A stretch of DNA of 64,000 nucleotides from GWE2-42-39 sp034003625 (lineage in GTDB: Bacteria > Bacteroidota > Bacteroidia > Bacteroidales > Prolixibacteraceae): contig JAVEYG010000004.1 in NCBI GenBank assembly GCA_034003625.1, positions 62,001 to 126,000 of the forward strand, read 5' to 3'. Within the stretch, counting starts at the first letter, position 1; every line of letters starts with the position of its first letter. Under the pieces are notes generated by a model. It was not told the DNA's origin. It was given only the letters and a program-made list of their open reading frames with translations, and did not search any database. The translations under genes and the position numbers were made by a program. Shown here one piece after another: positions 41,746 through 51,624 of the stretch.

Positions 41746-44700
41746 ATGAAAAAAAACGTTAGGAATCGCTTCTTTGCCGCAGGCAGGAGCTTAAAAAAAT
41801 TGGTATTAATTATGAAACTGACAACCATTTTGACATTGGTTTTTACCTGTAGCCTGTATGCTTCGGTATATTCCCAGGGAACCAAGATCAGTCAGGAAAT
41901 GAGAGGCTGGACCGTCCGCGAGGTATTCCAGCAAATTGAACGGGAAAGCCGTTACCGTTTCTTTTACAACGACGAGTTGAAGGATATCGACCGCAAGGTG
42001 GAATTCTCGACCAAAGATTCGAATGTGGAAGAAATACTGGAGCAATTGTTTTCCAATTCCGATGTTTCGTATGAAATCATGGAAAACAACCTGATTGCCC
42101 TGAAACTGAAAACAAATTATGTGAACGGTTTGGGGCAACAGTTGTCTGTTTCGGTAAAAGGAAAAGTAACCGACTCGTCGGGACAGCCACTACCGGGCGT
42201 TTCGGTGGTAATAAAAGGCACCACTACCGGAACGATTACCGATGCTGGCGGGAACTATTCATTGTCTAATGTTCCTGAAGATGCCACCTTGCAGTTTTCG
42301 TTCGTGGGGATGAAAGGACAGGAAATTAAAGTGAATGGACAGGATACAATTCATGTGAAACTCTCCGAAGAAACAATTAGTGTGGAGGATGTGGTGGTTA
42401 TTGGCTATGGTTCGCGTGCGAAGAAAGATGTTACTACTGCTATATCTTCAATAAAGTCTGAAGATATTGTAAAAAGTATAGCTATGTCACCTGAAATGTC
42501 CTTGCAGGGACAAATGACAGGCGTACAAGTTACAGGTAATAGCGGTAACCCAATGGCAACGCCTGAAGTACGTATCCGGGGTGTAAATACCTGGGGAATT
42601 TCAAGCCCATTATATGTTATAGATGGAATACCAATTATGGAATATGGAGCAGGAGTAGAAAGTATGTCGGGATTGGCGGGATATGAAAAAGGACCATTAA
42701 ATATCATGACAATGATAAACCCCAATGATATTGAATCTATATCGGTATTAAAGGATGCTTCTGCTGCTGCTATTTACGGGGTACGAGCTGCGAATGGGGT
42801 AATTTTGATAACCACAAAAAAAGGTCAGGGGGATAAACCAAGGCTGGAATTTAGTTATCGTTCAGGAATCCAAAACATTGTAAACAGGATAGATGTATTG
42901 GACACAAAACAATATGCCGATCTGATGCGCAGGGTATACGAATCTGACCCGACATTACCAGTAAATGAAAACAATGTCGGATTATTCGATCCGAATAGCC
43001 CGAAATATCTTGGAAATAGTCCAACTTATGACCATCAGAAAGCCATTCAAAATAGAAATGCACTCTATTCGGATTATTCTCTCCAGCTTGTGGGAGGGAC
43101 ATCAAAAACGGATTATTTTTTCTCTTTAAATTATAGCGACACGGAAGGTACTATTAAAGGGAATGACTTGACGCGGTACTCTGGGGCAATGAAAATTAAT
43201 TCATCGATAACCAACTGGTTAAGGATGGGGGTAAACTATCGAATTGCATCTGCGGGGGGCCTTGATGAAACTTACTATACCCAGAATATAATTTTTACAG
43301 CGGGAACTCCTCCCTGGCAGCCAATTTACGATCCAACCGGACCGTATGGATATGCTCAATTGTATGAAGGGCGCTTACCAAATGGAGCTTGGTCAACCAG
43401 ACCACTTTATGGTGCTGCGACAAGATATAATTCATTGGCTTTGATGGAATTAATGGATGAAAATTTTTCCTCCATTCGGAATATGGGAAATGCGTATATT
43501 GAATTGGAACCTATAAAAAAACTAAAAATCAGGGGACAGGTCAGTCTTGATATGTTCACAAAATATACAACGAGATTTTTTGATTATGATGCTGCCTATT
43601 TTGGTGAATCCTGGGGTGATCCAAAATTAAGGGGTGGGGGTCAATCAGTAGGTAGATATATGAAAAGGACCAATAATAACAAAAACCTGCTAAGGGAGTT
43701 GATGATTGATTACAACAACAAATTCGGTGACCATACTGTATCGTTGCTTTTCTCAGCCGTGGATCAGGTTTTTGATAACGAGGTCATTGCCGGAGAGACC
43801 GAATACATGACAACAAGAGACAAATATTTAAGACAGTTAGGCGGTGAAAACCAATATACATCAGTCGGTTCAACCTTGTTCCGTTCAGCATTGGTAGGCT
43901 ATATCGGCAGAATTGGTTATAACTACAAAGGAAAGTATTACATTGATGCAAGTCTTCGTCGCGATGGCAGTGCCCGTTTTGCACCTGAAAACAGGTGGGG
44001 ATATTTCCCCGCCACCTCAGTTGCATGGAGATTATCAGAGGAATCCGTATTGAAAGAATTGAAATGGCTTACTGATTTGAAATTCCGGGCAGGATGGGGA
44101 CAGTTGGGTAACCAGGAAGTCAGGGATATGGCTTATGTATCTCCCATTGCAACATCTCCGATTGCTGCTTGGGGTACTACATCCGATGGTTACGGAAACA
44201 GGATACAAGCGGCTACTGTTTTTGGAATGCCTAATGTCAATCTTCAATGGGAGCGGACATCTACGCTAAATGTAGGATTTGATGCCATATTGATTGATAA
44301 GCTGAATCTTTCTGCCGAATATTATAATAAATTAACGAATGGAATTTTGCAGGAAGTATCTTTGCCTCTTAGTGTTGGCGTAAAAGATCAACCGGTTGAC
44401 AATATTGCTTCTGTCAGAAATTCCGGTATAGAGATATCATTCCGGTATAACAATCAAATAGGTAATCTGGCATATGGTTTTGGCGGAAATTTGAGCACTG
44501 TAAAAAATAGGGTAGAAAGTACTTACAAAGATATTCCGTTAGACAACATAGAAAAAGGGTATTCCATGTACTATATTAAGGGGTACAAAGTAGGTGGAAT
44601 TTTCCAGACTGTAGAGGAAGTTAATGCATGGAAAGCGAAATATACAGATGCAAACTACCAGACAGCAAAAGTTGCTCCCGGGGATATGTATTTTCTGGAT

Positions 44701-45258
44701 TTAAGAGGAGCGCCTAAAAATCCAAATGAATTTTATTCTAATGAACCAGACGGTGTAATTGACGCATACGACCGGGTTTATTTAGGGAAAACAATACCCG
44801 GATATCACTATGGTTTTGATTTTAATTTGAAATGGAAAGGAATAGATTTAAATGCGCAATTTACCGGTGTGGGTGACATCGACAAAATTAATCCTGTGAG
44901 GGCTATGGAATACCCTACAACGGGGGGAAATACCACCACAGATATTTTGTTGGCGTGGACTCAGGAAAATAAATCAACAACCCATACTCGGATTATTAAT
45001 GGTGATCCTGCAAGTAATTTCCGTGATTCTGACAGATTCCTTGAAAGTGGGGCCTACCTCAGGTTGTCCAGTATTCAGGTGGGTTATACATTGCCTGCAC
45101 GTGTATGTAATTCAATAGGAATAGGTATTAGGAATGCAAGAATTTACATGGGAGCAAATAATCTTTTCACGATTACGCCATACACCGGATTGGATCCGGA
45201 AAATGATTATTACCCAACTCCAAGAGTGTTTCTCCTGGGGCTGAATGTAAATCTTTAA
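41746..45258 (+). CDS. SusC/RagA TonB-dependent transporter with STN domain (PUL 3)
   Basis: 1170-aa outer-membrane importer. Signal region MKLTTILTLVFTCSLYASVY, STN domain about 45-125 (YRFFYNDELKDIDRKVEFST), carboxypeptidase-regulatory-like domain about 140-215 (GKVTDSSGQPLPGVSVVIKG, FSFVGMKGQEIKV), linker VEDVVVIGYGSRAKKDV, plug (VRIRGVNTWGISSPLYVIDG, LKDASAAAIYGVRAANGVIL), and a barrel ending in FLLGLNVNL. Up to about 42420 the gene is near 50% GC; the next 60 bases fall to 25% and the remainder stays AT-rich, a sharp internal change. The regulatory-like domain resembles that of the PUL 1 SusC even at nucleotide level. The susD gene follows after 22 bp. Confidence 0.96.
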   Translation: MKKNVRNRFFAAGRSLKKLVLIMKLTTILTLVFTCSLYASVYSQGTKISQEMRGWTVREVFQQIERESRYRFFYNDELKDIDRKVEFSTKDSNVEEILEQLFSNSDVSYEIMENNLIALKLKTNYVNGLGQQLSVSVKGKVTDSSGQPLPGVSVVIKGTTTGTITDAGGNYSLSNVPEDATLQFSFVGMKGQEIKVNGQDTIHVKLSEETISVEDVVVIGYGSRAKKDVTTAISSIKSEDIVKSIAMSPEMSLQGQMTGVQVTGNSGNPMATPEVRIRGVNTWGISSPLYVIDGIPIMEYGAGVESMSGLAGYEKGPLNIMTMINPNDIESISVLKDASAAAIYGVRAANGVILITTKKGQGDKPRLEFSYRSGIQNIVNRIDVLDTKQYADLMRRVYESDPTLPVNENNVGLFDPNSPKYLGNSPTYDHQKAIQNRNALYSDYSLQLVGGTSKTDYFFSLNYSDTEGTIKGNDLTRYSGAMKINSSITNWLRMGVNYRIASAGGLDETYYTQNIIFTAGTPPWQPIYDPTGPYGYAQLYEGRLPNGAWSTRPLYGAATRYNSLALMELMDENFSSIRNMGNAYIELEPIKKLKIRGQVSLDMFTKYTTRFFDYDAAYFGESWGDPKLRGGGQSVGRYMKRTNNNKNLLRELMIDYNNKFGDHTVSLLFSAVDQVFDNEVIAGETEYMTTRDKYLRQLGGENQYTSVGSTLFRSALVGYIGRIGYNYKGKYYIDASLRRDGSARFAPENRWGYFPATSVAWRLSEESVLKELKWLTDLKFRAGWGQLGNQEVRDMAYVSPIATSPIAAWGTTSDGYGNRIQAATVFGMPNVNLQWERTSTLNVGFDAILIDKLNLSAEYYNKLTNGILQEVSLPLSVGVKDQPVDNIASVRNSGIEISFRYNNQIGNLAYGFGGNLSTVKNRVESTYKDIPLDNIEKGYSMYYIKGYKVGGIFQTVEEVNAWKAKYTDANYQTAKVAPGDMYFLDLRGAPKNPNEFYSNEPDGVIDAYDRVYLGKTIPGYHYGFDFNLKWKGIDLNAQFTGVGDIDKINPVRAMEYPTTGGNTTTDILLAWTQENKSTTHTRIINGDPASNFRDSDRFLESGAYLRLSSIQVGYTLPARVCNSIGIGIRNARIYMGANNLFTITPYTGLDPENDYYPTPRVFLLGLNVNL

Positions 45259-45280
45259 TAACAATTTAATTCAAAAAGAC

Positions 45281-46888
45281 ATGTTACGAAAAAAAATAAT
45301 TATACCGGGTATAATTTTAATGGCAGGATTATTCGGTCTTATTTCCTGTGTTGATACCCTTGAAGTGGAGCCAACCGTTGAGCTTGAATCAAACTTTTTT
45401 ACTGATGAATTCAGGGTTCAGCGGGGAGTGGCAGGTCCCTATGCGAAAATAGCAGATATATACGGGGCAGGTTATTTTGATGAAGGTCCATTTTGTGAAA
45501 TTTGGATGTTGCCTGGCGATGATATCACCTTTGAAGGTAGTGGAAACGAGTTTGAATCGTTTTCGAGATTGAACAGTACGAACAATCGTCTGAAAGGACT
45601 ATGGTTAAGGCTTTATCAAATAGTTAACCGAAGTAACTTCATGTTGGAAAAGATTAATGATCCAGCAATACAATCAGTTTACACTACGGAAGGCCTTATG
45701 GAGGCAAACAGGGGAGAACTTTTGTTTTTACGTTCATGGGCGTTCTATCAACTCTGGGATTGGTTCAGAAAAGCTCCAATTCAGGTTGAACGGATAAATA
45801 GTATTGATGGCGCTATCTTATCGCCATCTTCTGGTTTTGAGATGTTAGATAATGCTATTTCTTCGTTAGAGGAGGCTGTGCCACTTTTACCAGACTCATG
45901 GGATAATGAAAATGCAGGGAGAATTACCAAGGATGGAGCCTATGGATTGTTGGTAAAATGTTATGTTATGAGAGCCTGTTATAATTCTAAGAATACCGAG
46001 GATTACTCCAAAGCAATCAGCGCTTTTGAAAAAATTAGCGCTTCAAGGCAACTTGTAATCCCTTTCGGTAATAATTTCGATGTTCGCACAGAAAATAACT
46101 CTGAATCACTTTTCGAATTTCAGGCAGGCCATAATTATAACTATAACCATCCCTGGCAGGATAACGATTTTGGAGGAAACAACGGGCAAATGGGCACTTA
46201 TTTACACATGTGGAACGCACATTGGGCGAACGGATATGGTTTTGGGGGTAGCTTTGGCCCAACACAAAAACTGGTTAATGCTTTTGAACCTGGCGACCCG
46301 AGGATATTTGAAACACTTTCGGATAGTGCCGATAATTTAAACGGAATACATTGGTGGGTAGTGCCACAATGGGATAAGTTTGGTGGGTACCAAATGGTTA
46401 AATACTCGAATGGACCAAGGGTGGCCGGTAGCTGGGGCAACAGTTTTGACGTACTTTCGGTAAATAACTGGCGCATCATACGATTAGCCGACGTAAAACT
46501 TTGTGCCGCAGAAGCATATCTGGCAACTGGCGCTGCAGATAAAGCATTGAAACAAGTGAATGACGTTCGTGAAAGGGCGCGTAAGTCGACACCTAATGGA
46601 GTAGAATCAACTGTGCCTGCGAATTTGTCTTCTGTGAATATAGACGATGTCATGCACGAAAGAATGGTTGAACTGGCAGGAGAAGGAATTCGCTGGACGG
46701 ATCTTAGAAGGTGGCACGCAGCCGGCTATATTAACCTGAGTAGTTGGTCAGCTTCGGATTTTGACTTCCCATTTTCTTCTGATTTATTTGCCTTTGATCC
46801 AAGTAAACATTTACTTTTTCCCATACCTCAGGATGAATTAGACCGGAACCCCGAGATGGCGGCAAGTGGCAATAACCCGGGGTATTAA
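45281..46888 (+). CDS. SusD/RagB-family surface glycan-binding lipoprotein (PUL 3)
   Basis: 535-aa surface lipoprotein that pairs with the SusC just upstream. Lipobox LFGLISCVDTLEVEPTVELE; SusD core ANRGELLFLRSWAFYQLWDW, TKDGAYGLLVKCYVMRACYN, and IIRLADVKLCAAEAYLATGA; family signature HERMVELAGEGIRWTDLRRW; ending LFPIPQDELDRNPEMAASGN followed by NPGY. Typical length and order. Aromatic-rich loops (HMWNAHWANGYGFGGSFGPT) may line the sugar site. A 9-bp stem-loop follows before the enzyme block. The gene is AT-rich like the distal part of its SusC. Confidence 0.95.
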   Translation: MLRKKIIIPGIILMAGLFGLISCVDTLEVEPTVELESNFFTDEFRVQRGVAGPYAKIADIYGAGYFDEGPFCEIWMLPGDDITFEGSGNEFESFSRLNSTNNRLKGLWLRLYQIVNRSNFMLEKINDPAIQSVYTTEGLMEANRGELLFLRSWAFYQLWDWFRKAPIQVERINSIDGAILSPSSGFEMLDNAISSLEEAVPLLPDSWDNENAGRITKDGAYGLLVKCYVMRACYNSKNTEDYSKAISAFEKISASRQLVIPFGNNFDVRTENNSESLFEFQAGHNYNYNHPWQDNDFGGNNGQMGTYLHMWNAHWANGYGFGGSFGPTQKLVNAFEPGDPRIFETLSDSADNLNGIHWWVVPQWDKFGGYQMVKYSNGPRVAGSWGNSFDVLSVNNWRIIRLADVKLCAAEAYLATGAADKALKQVNDVRERARKSTPNGVESTVPANLSSVNIDDVMHERMVELAGEGIRWTDLRRWHAAGYINLSSWSASDFDFPFSSDLFAFDPSKHLLFPIPQDELDRNPEMAASGNNPGY

Positions 46889-46921
46889 TTGTAATAACCA
46901 ATTAAATACTATTTTGGATTT

Positions 46922-46953
46922 TGTGCTGGTTTATAAAAATATAGACCAGCACA
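46922..46953 (+). terminator. Stem-loop between susD and enzyme genes of PUL 3
   Basis: TGTGCTGGT (46922-46930) pairs perfectly with ACCAGCACA (46945-46953), loop 14 nt, 33 bp after the susD stop. A modest T-rich stretch follows (ATTTAACTATTTTTC). The remaining 190 bp before the next gene is AT-rich with no ORF. Confidence 0.55.
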
Positions 46954-47144
46954 TATTTAACTATTTTTCTATCAGGTGGAGAAATTGGTCGGATTTTTCA
47001 AAGGTTTGAAGAGTATACGCACAGATATTGATGTTGATTATGATGCATATTTTACATGTGTCTTATTTTTAGTTCATTATTAACGAAATCTAATCGTTGA
47101 TAAATCTGACTAAGTGGCATCAAATAAATCAAAAATAAATAAAA

Positions 47145-48614
47145 ATGGATTTTTTTTCACATAAATGTTTTTACAGTCTTTTATTTTTATTGTTTTTCCC
47201 CATCCCTGGATTTTCGCATCAAAAGGGAAAACCAATACCTAAAGAGATTTCTATTGATTTTACTAATTCATTGTTAACCGTCGACGGGTTTGGTGTGAAT
47301 ATTAATCCTGGTCAATGGAACAATGGAAAATTAATTCCCGCACTCGACCTGTTAGTTGATGAGTTGGGCTCAACCTTGTTTCGTTTCGACTGTACTGGAT
47401 TGGCAAATTGGTTAGATCCAACCAAGAGGGAAAACAATGAGCGATGGCCTGAAATATATCTGGATAGTGTATACACGTCCCCGGTTTTTAAAAATGCGTG
47501 GGAAGTGTTTCGTTATCTGAATAATAAAGGAATTGAACCATTCTTTAATGTGAGTGGCAAGACCCATCCGGCAATGGGCAGACCGGACGAACCAAACCGG
47601 CTTGCCGACTTTGATGCTTATGCTGAAATGATTGCCACCATGCTCGAATGGGCCCGTGAAAAGGAAGGTTTAAGATTTAATCTTTTAGCACCATTTAATG
47701 AAACAGACCTGGGATATCCGGAAGGCCCGGATATTGATGGTGCGGACATGCTGGTTGCCCAACGCGCCATACTGAAAAAGTTAGACGAACACCGTCTGTC
47801 CGATGTCAAACTAATAGCAATCGATGATGCACATTGGGAATCAGACAAATTGGAAGCTGTTCTTTCTGATTCAAGTTACGTGAGCCGGATTCGAGCCTTT
47901 GCAGCACATACATACGGGAATGGAGATATTGGAGAAAGGGGAGGTTTTTTCCTGCAACCAACCGAATATGCATTGTTTGCTAAAAGAATTAAATCAAGTG
48001 CATTCAGGGATATTCCTCTTTGGATTACAGAGTATGGAGACCTGGACCAAACCGGTGAAATCGAATATGAATTTGCCTGGCGCTCAACACGTAGGCTAAT
48101 GAAAAGTTTTCAGGATGGATTCAGCGCCGGAGTAATTTGGGATGCTTTTGATAATTTTCATGCTCATGATGGCCAATGGACAGAATATGGATTACTTAAA
48201 ACTGACACTATCAACTGGAAATATTTTCCTCGGAAACGATATTATGCCGCAAAGCAAGTGTTTCGGTATGTGAAACCGGGATGGGAGATGGTAAAAGTTA
48301 TAACTCCAATACCAACAGGCCACGGTGCACTCAATTTGTGGTATGATTCATTCCGACATATCCGGGTATTAGCTTTTGCATCTCCCGACAGAAATGATTT
48401 TTCTTTGGTGATAATGAATGGGATTGAATCAGACGTGGAATTGTCAATAAGGATTGAGGATTTAAAAGAAGCTGTGGCTTTAAAACCAGTTCAACTTTTC
48501 GTTACCAATAAATCACTCAATTGTGCTTTAAAAAAAAATAAGGGTTTCAAAAATAAAACAATCCGCGTAGTGATTCCGGAACTTAGCATTGCTACAGTTA
48601 CGACACTGGATTAG
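47145..48614 (+). CDS. GH30-like clan GH-A glycoside hydrolase, secreted paralogue
   Basis: 489-aa retaining glycosidase related to GH30. The signal peptide (FYSLLFLLFFPIPGFSHQKG) predicts release into the periplasm or medium. The barrel opens with LLTVDGFGVNINPGQWNNGK, the typical GH30 N-terminal strand; acid/base Glu about 186 lies in LLAPFNETDLGYPEGP, nucleophile Glu about 296 in PLWITEYGDLDQTGEIEYEF. A C-terminal beta-sandwich (about 400-489) is as expected for GH30. A close paralogue lies 4.4 kb downstream (53039-54523) and differs mainly in its N-terminal anchor. GH30 covers beta-glucosidase, beta-xylanase, beta-fucosidase and beta-galactanase activities; which applies here cannot be read from sequence. 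Confidence 0.82.
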   Translation: MDFFSHKCFYSLLFLLFFPIPGFSHQKGKPIPKEISIDFTNSLLTVDGFGVNINPGQWNNGKLIPALDLLVDELGSTLFRFDCTGLANWLDPTKRENNERWPEIYLDSVYTSPVFKNAWEVFRYLNNKGIEPFFNVSGKTHPAMGRPDEPNRLADFDAYAEMIATMLEWAREKEGLRFNLLAPFNETDLGYPEGPDIDGADMLVAQRAILKKLDEHRLSDVKLIAIDDAHWESDKLEAVLSDSSYVSRIRAFAAHTYGNGDIGERGGFFLQPTEYALFAKRIKSSAFRDIPLWITEYGDLDQTGEIEYEFAWRSTRRLMKSFQDGFSAGVIWDAFDNFHAHDGQWTEYGLLKTDTINWKYFPRKRYYAAKQVFRYVKPGWEMVKVITPIPTGHGALNLWYDSFRHIRVLAFASPDRNDFSLVIMNGIESDVELSIRIEDLKEAVALKPVQLFVTNKSLNCALKKNKGFKNKTIRVVIPELSIATVTTLD

Positions 48615-48643
48615 GCCAAGTTAGTAAAAAATACGACTGTAAG

Positions 48644-50053
48644 ATGCGAAGAAAGAAACTATATTTAGTTGATAAAATAGTAGTAATCTTTATTTTATCA
48701 GTTCTTTTCCCACTTTGTCCCTTTTCAAAAGACAAACCGAATGTGGTATTATATCCGGTAATTGAAGGGCTATCAACTGCAAAGGAAGTGACTTTATTAG
48801 CTGAAGGACAAGAGGTCTGGGTTGAAAATCTGAAACAACCAATTCCCCAAGACGCTCCCTGGTGGTTCTACACCGTTCCTTCTGCAAGCAATATGGAAGT
48901 GAATGTTGCCTCATTTGCTTGTTCCGGTGTAACTGACCTAAGCGTAAAGGTAAATAACCCGATATCAAAAGTAGTTGTCAGGCCAAAAAGTAAGAACATA
49001 AAATTTGAAAAAAAAGGGAATGTGTTGAATTTCAAGATACCAGGGCCATGTAAGCTGTTTGTGGAAATTGACAGCATGCCTCCCCTGCTGGTTTTTGTCA
49101 ATCCTCTCGAAACAAATAAACCTAGGGAGGGGAGTAAAAACATCCGCATGTTTGGGCCTGGGGTTCATACTCCTGGAATTATGACACTTAATGATAACGA
49201 ACAAATTTATATCGCCCCAGGAGCAATTGTATACGGCGGCTTTAGGGGAAACCCCAAACATGTCAGAGTTTTTGGAAGGGGGATTCTTGATGGGAGTTTG
49301 ATGAAAGATAGGATAATTGTGCTGGAAGGTGCATCTGATGTCGCATTTGATGGTATAACGATCCGTTGTGGAACCAGTTGGCAAAATACGCTTAACAATT
49401 GTGAAAATATTACATACAATAATGTAAAGGTTATCAGTTTTGGGCCCACAGGGGATGGAATTGATCCTGTTTGCAGCAGCAAAATTAAAATTCACGATTG
49501 CTTTTTCCGGTGTTCTGACGACTGCATCGCTGTGAAGGGTGCACATAACGGGCCGTCTGTGTCGGATATTACCGTAACAAATTGTACCATGGCGGGTTAT
49601 ACAAGCGATGGTTTTACCATCGGTTTCGAAACGGTTACAAAATCTATAAGTAATATACTGGTAAAAGACTGCGATATCCTGTATGCACTGGGAAGTAACA
49701 AGGTTGGGGAGCATTCCGCTTTCAGCATAATATGCGATGGTCCTGCAATGGTTGAAAATATCAGGTTTGAAGATATACGTGTTGAGGAGAACGTAGCGCG
49801 GTTGTTTGAATTAAATGTAACAGATGCGCAACATTATACCAAAACTTCGCCTGGACATATTAAAGGGATTTACCTGAAAAATATCAAATGGTCAAAAAAT
49901 GCACCAATAATCCTGAAGGGATTTGATGAGAATCATCTGGTTGAAGATGTAACATTTGAAGCATGCACTATTGCCGGAAATCCACTAAAAGGGGAGGAAG
50001 ACGAATATTTTGAAATGGGTCAGTTTGTAAGAAATGTTAAAGTAATCAACTAA
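48644..50053 (+). CDS. GH28-like right-handed beta-helix glycoside hydrolase
   Basis: 469-aa secreted enzyme with a basic N-terminal signal segment (VIFILSVLFPLCPFSKDKPN). An N-terminal beta-sandwich (about 30-165) leads into a parallel beta-helix (IYIAPGAIVYGGFRGNPKHV, VRVFGRGILDGSLMKDRIIV). Candidate catalytic Asp residues are in GPTGDGIDPVCSSKIKI (Asp about 271 and 274) and FFRCSDDCIAVKGAHNG (Asp about 292 and 293), matching the acidic cluster of GH28 polygalacturonase-type enzymes. The usual GHG and RIK motifs of true polygalacturonases are not clear, so a different substrate or a neighbouring helix family (GH49, GH110) is possible. The sulfatase gene begins 5 bp after its stop. Confidence 0.78.
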   Translation: MRRKKLYLVDKIVVIFILSVLFPLCPFSKDKPNVVLYPVIEGLSTAKEVTLLAEGQEVWVENLKQPIPQDAPWWFYTVPSASNMEVNVASFACSGVTDLSVKVNNPISKVVVRPKSKNIKFEKKGNVLNFKIPGPCKLFVEIDSMPPLLVFVNPLETNKPREGSKNIRMFGPGVHTPGIMTLNDNEQIYIAPGAIVYGGFRGNPKHVRVFGRGILDGSLMKDRIIVLEGASDVAFDGITIRCGTSWQNTLNNCENITYNNVKVISFGPTGDGIDPVCSSKIKIHDCFFRCSDDCIAVKGAHNGPSVSDITVTNCTMAGYTSDGFTIGFETVTKSISNILVKDCDILYALGSNKVGEHSAFSIICDGPAMVENIRFEDIRVEENVARLFELNVTDAQHYTKTSPGHIKGIYLKNIKWSKNAPIILKGFDENHLVEDVTFEACTIAGNPLKGEEDEYFEMGQFVRNVKVIN

Positions 50054-50058
50054 GTATT

Positions 50059-51537
50059 ATGGAACTAAAAAAATCTGCTATTTGGACATTGTTCTTGTTT
50101 TCCCTGGGCATCGTTTCAACCGGGACCAATACTTGTACCAAACAGACAACGACAAGTATGGTCAATAACAAAGTAGATAAACCTAACATCATTTATATAC
50201 TTGCTGATGATTTAGGTTACGGGGACCTTAGCTGCTACGGGCAAAAAAAGTTTAACACCCCTAATATAGACAAGTTGGCTAGTGAAGGGATGTTGTTTAC
50301 CAGACATTACGCCGGTTGTACTGTTTGCGCGCCATCACGTTCATCGTTGTTAACTGGAAAAGATACTGGTCATACACCTATCCGGGGAAATAAGGATTTT
50401 GGTGAAGAAGGACAATGGCCATTGAAAAGCGAAGCTTTTACTATAGCAGAAATGTTAAAAATGGAAGGTTATACAACCGGCTGTTTTGGGAAATGGGGTT
50501 TAGGTTCTCCCGGTTCGGAGGGTGATCCCAATAACCAGGGATTTGATGAATTTTATGGATTCAATTGTCATAATCTTTCACACAATTATTATCCTGATCA
50601 CCTGTGGAAGAATCATCAGAAAGTAATTCTTGAGAAAAACGAAAACAACCAAATTGGCCAATATGCCCCGGAATTGATCCATCAGCAGGCAATTGATTTT
50701 ATAGATAAAAATAGAAGTACTCCCTTTTTCCTTTATTACGCTAGTACGATCCCACATGCAGAATTAATTGCTCCTGAAGAGGAGCTAATAAAATTCAGAA
50801 ACCGTTACCTACCTGAAAAAATTTTCAAGGGTGCAAAACCTGGAGATGAAAAATTCAGAAAAATCGCTTACAGCAGTCAGGCAGAGCCTCATGCAGCTTT
50901 TGCTGCTATGGTTAGTATTCTTGACAGGCAAGTTGGAGAAGTGTTATCAAAACTTAAAGAACTTAATATAGATAAAAACACGATTATCATTTTTACTTCC
51001 GACAACGGGCCTCACCTGGAAGGAGGGGCTGATCCGGATTACTTCGACAGCAATGGCCCGTTTAAGGGATATAAACGGGATGTTTATGAAGGTGGTATCC
51101 GTGTGCCGATGATTGCAAGGTGGCCGGGAAAAATAAAGAAAGGATCAAAGTCAGATATTCCGTCAGCTTTTTGGGATGTTATGCCAACATTCGCTGAAAT
51201 AACTGGTTTGACAATTCCAACAGACATTCAGGGGATTTCATTTTTGCCCACACTGCTCGATAAAAAAGGACAAAAAATGCATAACTATCTCTATTGGGAG
51301 TTCCATGAAATGGGGGGCAGGCAAGCTTTACAGAAAGATAACTGGAAATTGGTAAGACAAAATGTATTGGATTCTTCAATAACAACAACGGAACTTTACA
51401 ACCTGTCAACCGACCAGGGTGAGGAGGATAATGTCGCCAGCCAGAATCCTGAAAAGGTACAGGAACTTTTAAAATTGATGAATAAAGCGCGAAAGGCCAG
51501 TACCGATTTTCAATTTATTGAAAAGGAAAGTTTTTAA
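50059..51537 (+). CDS. S1-family formylglycine-dependent sulfatase
   Basis: 492-aa arylsulfatase-type enzyme that removes sulfate esters from glycans. N-terminal hydrophobic segment (SAIWTLFLFSLGIVSTGTNT, then a Cys) suggests export, possibly lipidation. The metal site shows in IIYILADDLGYGDLSCYGQK; the sulfatase signature is CTVCAPSRSSLLTG, where Cys about 90 of C-x-P-S-R is the residue oxidised to formylglycine; metal-ligand Asp/Asn lie in IIIFTSDNGPHLEGG. C-terminal part is the usual smaller domain (LPTLLDKKGQKMHNYLYWEF). A maturase (anSME or FGE) must be encoded elsewhere. Presence of this gene marks the PUL 3 substrate as sulfated. Position of sulfate removed is unknown. Confidence 0.94.
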   Translation: MELKKSAIWTLFLFSLGIVSTGTNTCTKQTTTSMVNNKVDKPNIIYILADDLGYGDLSCYGQKKFNTPNIDKLASEGMLFTRHYAGCTVCAPSRSSLLTGKDTGHTPIRGNKDFGEEGQWPLKSEAFTIAEMLKMEGYTTGCFGKWGLGSPGSEGDPNNQGFDEFYGFNCHNLSHNYYPDHLWKNHQKVILEKNENNQIGQYAPELIHQQAIDFIDKNRSTPFFLYYASTIPHAELIAPEEELIKFRNRYLPEKIFKGAKPGDEKFRKIAYSSQAEPHAAFAAMVSILDRQVGEVLSKLKELNIDKNTIIIFTSDNGPHLEGGADPDYFDSNGPFKGYKRDVYEGGIRVPMIARWPGKIKKGSKSDIPSAFWDVMPTFAEITGLTIPTDIQGISFLPTLLDKKGQKMHNYLYWEFHEMGGRQALQKDNWKLVRQNVLDSSITTTELYNLSTDQGEEDNVASQNPEKVQELLKLMNKARKASTDFQFIEKESF

Positions 51538-51624
51538 TGAACAACAGTTCTGAATGAAGCAGTATTCGTAGGCCTGCCGTTTTTCGGAACGGTTTGTTGT
51601 GCGCATAAATAAAAAATATTAACA

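Noticed and set aside
48965..49714. 249-aa ORF on the - strand
   Set aside because: It is antisense to the GH28-like gene, has no recognisable domain and atypical composition.
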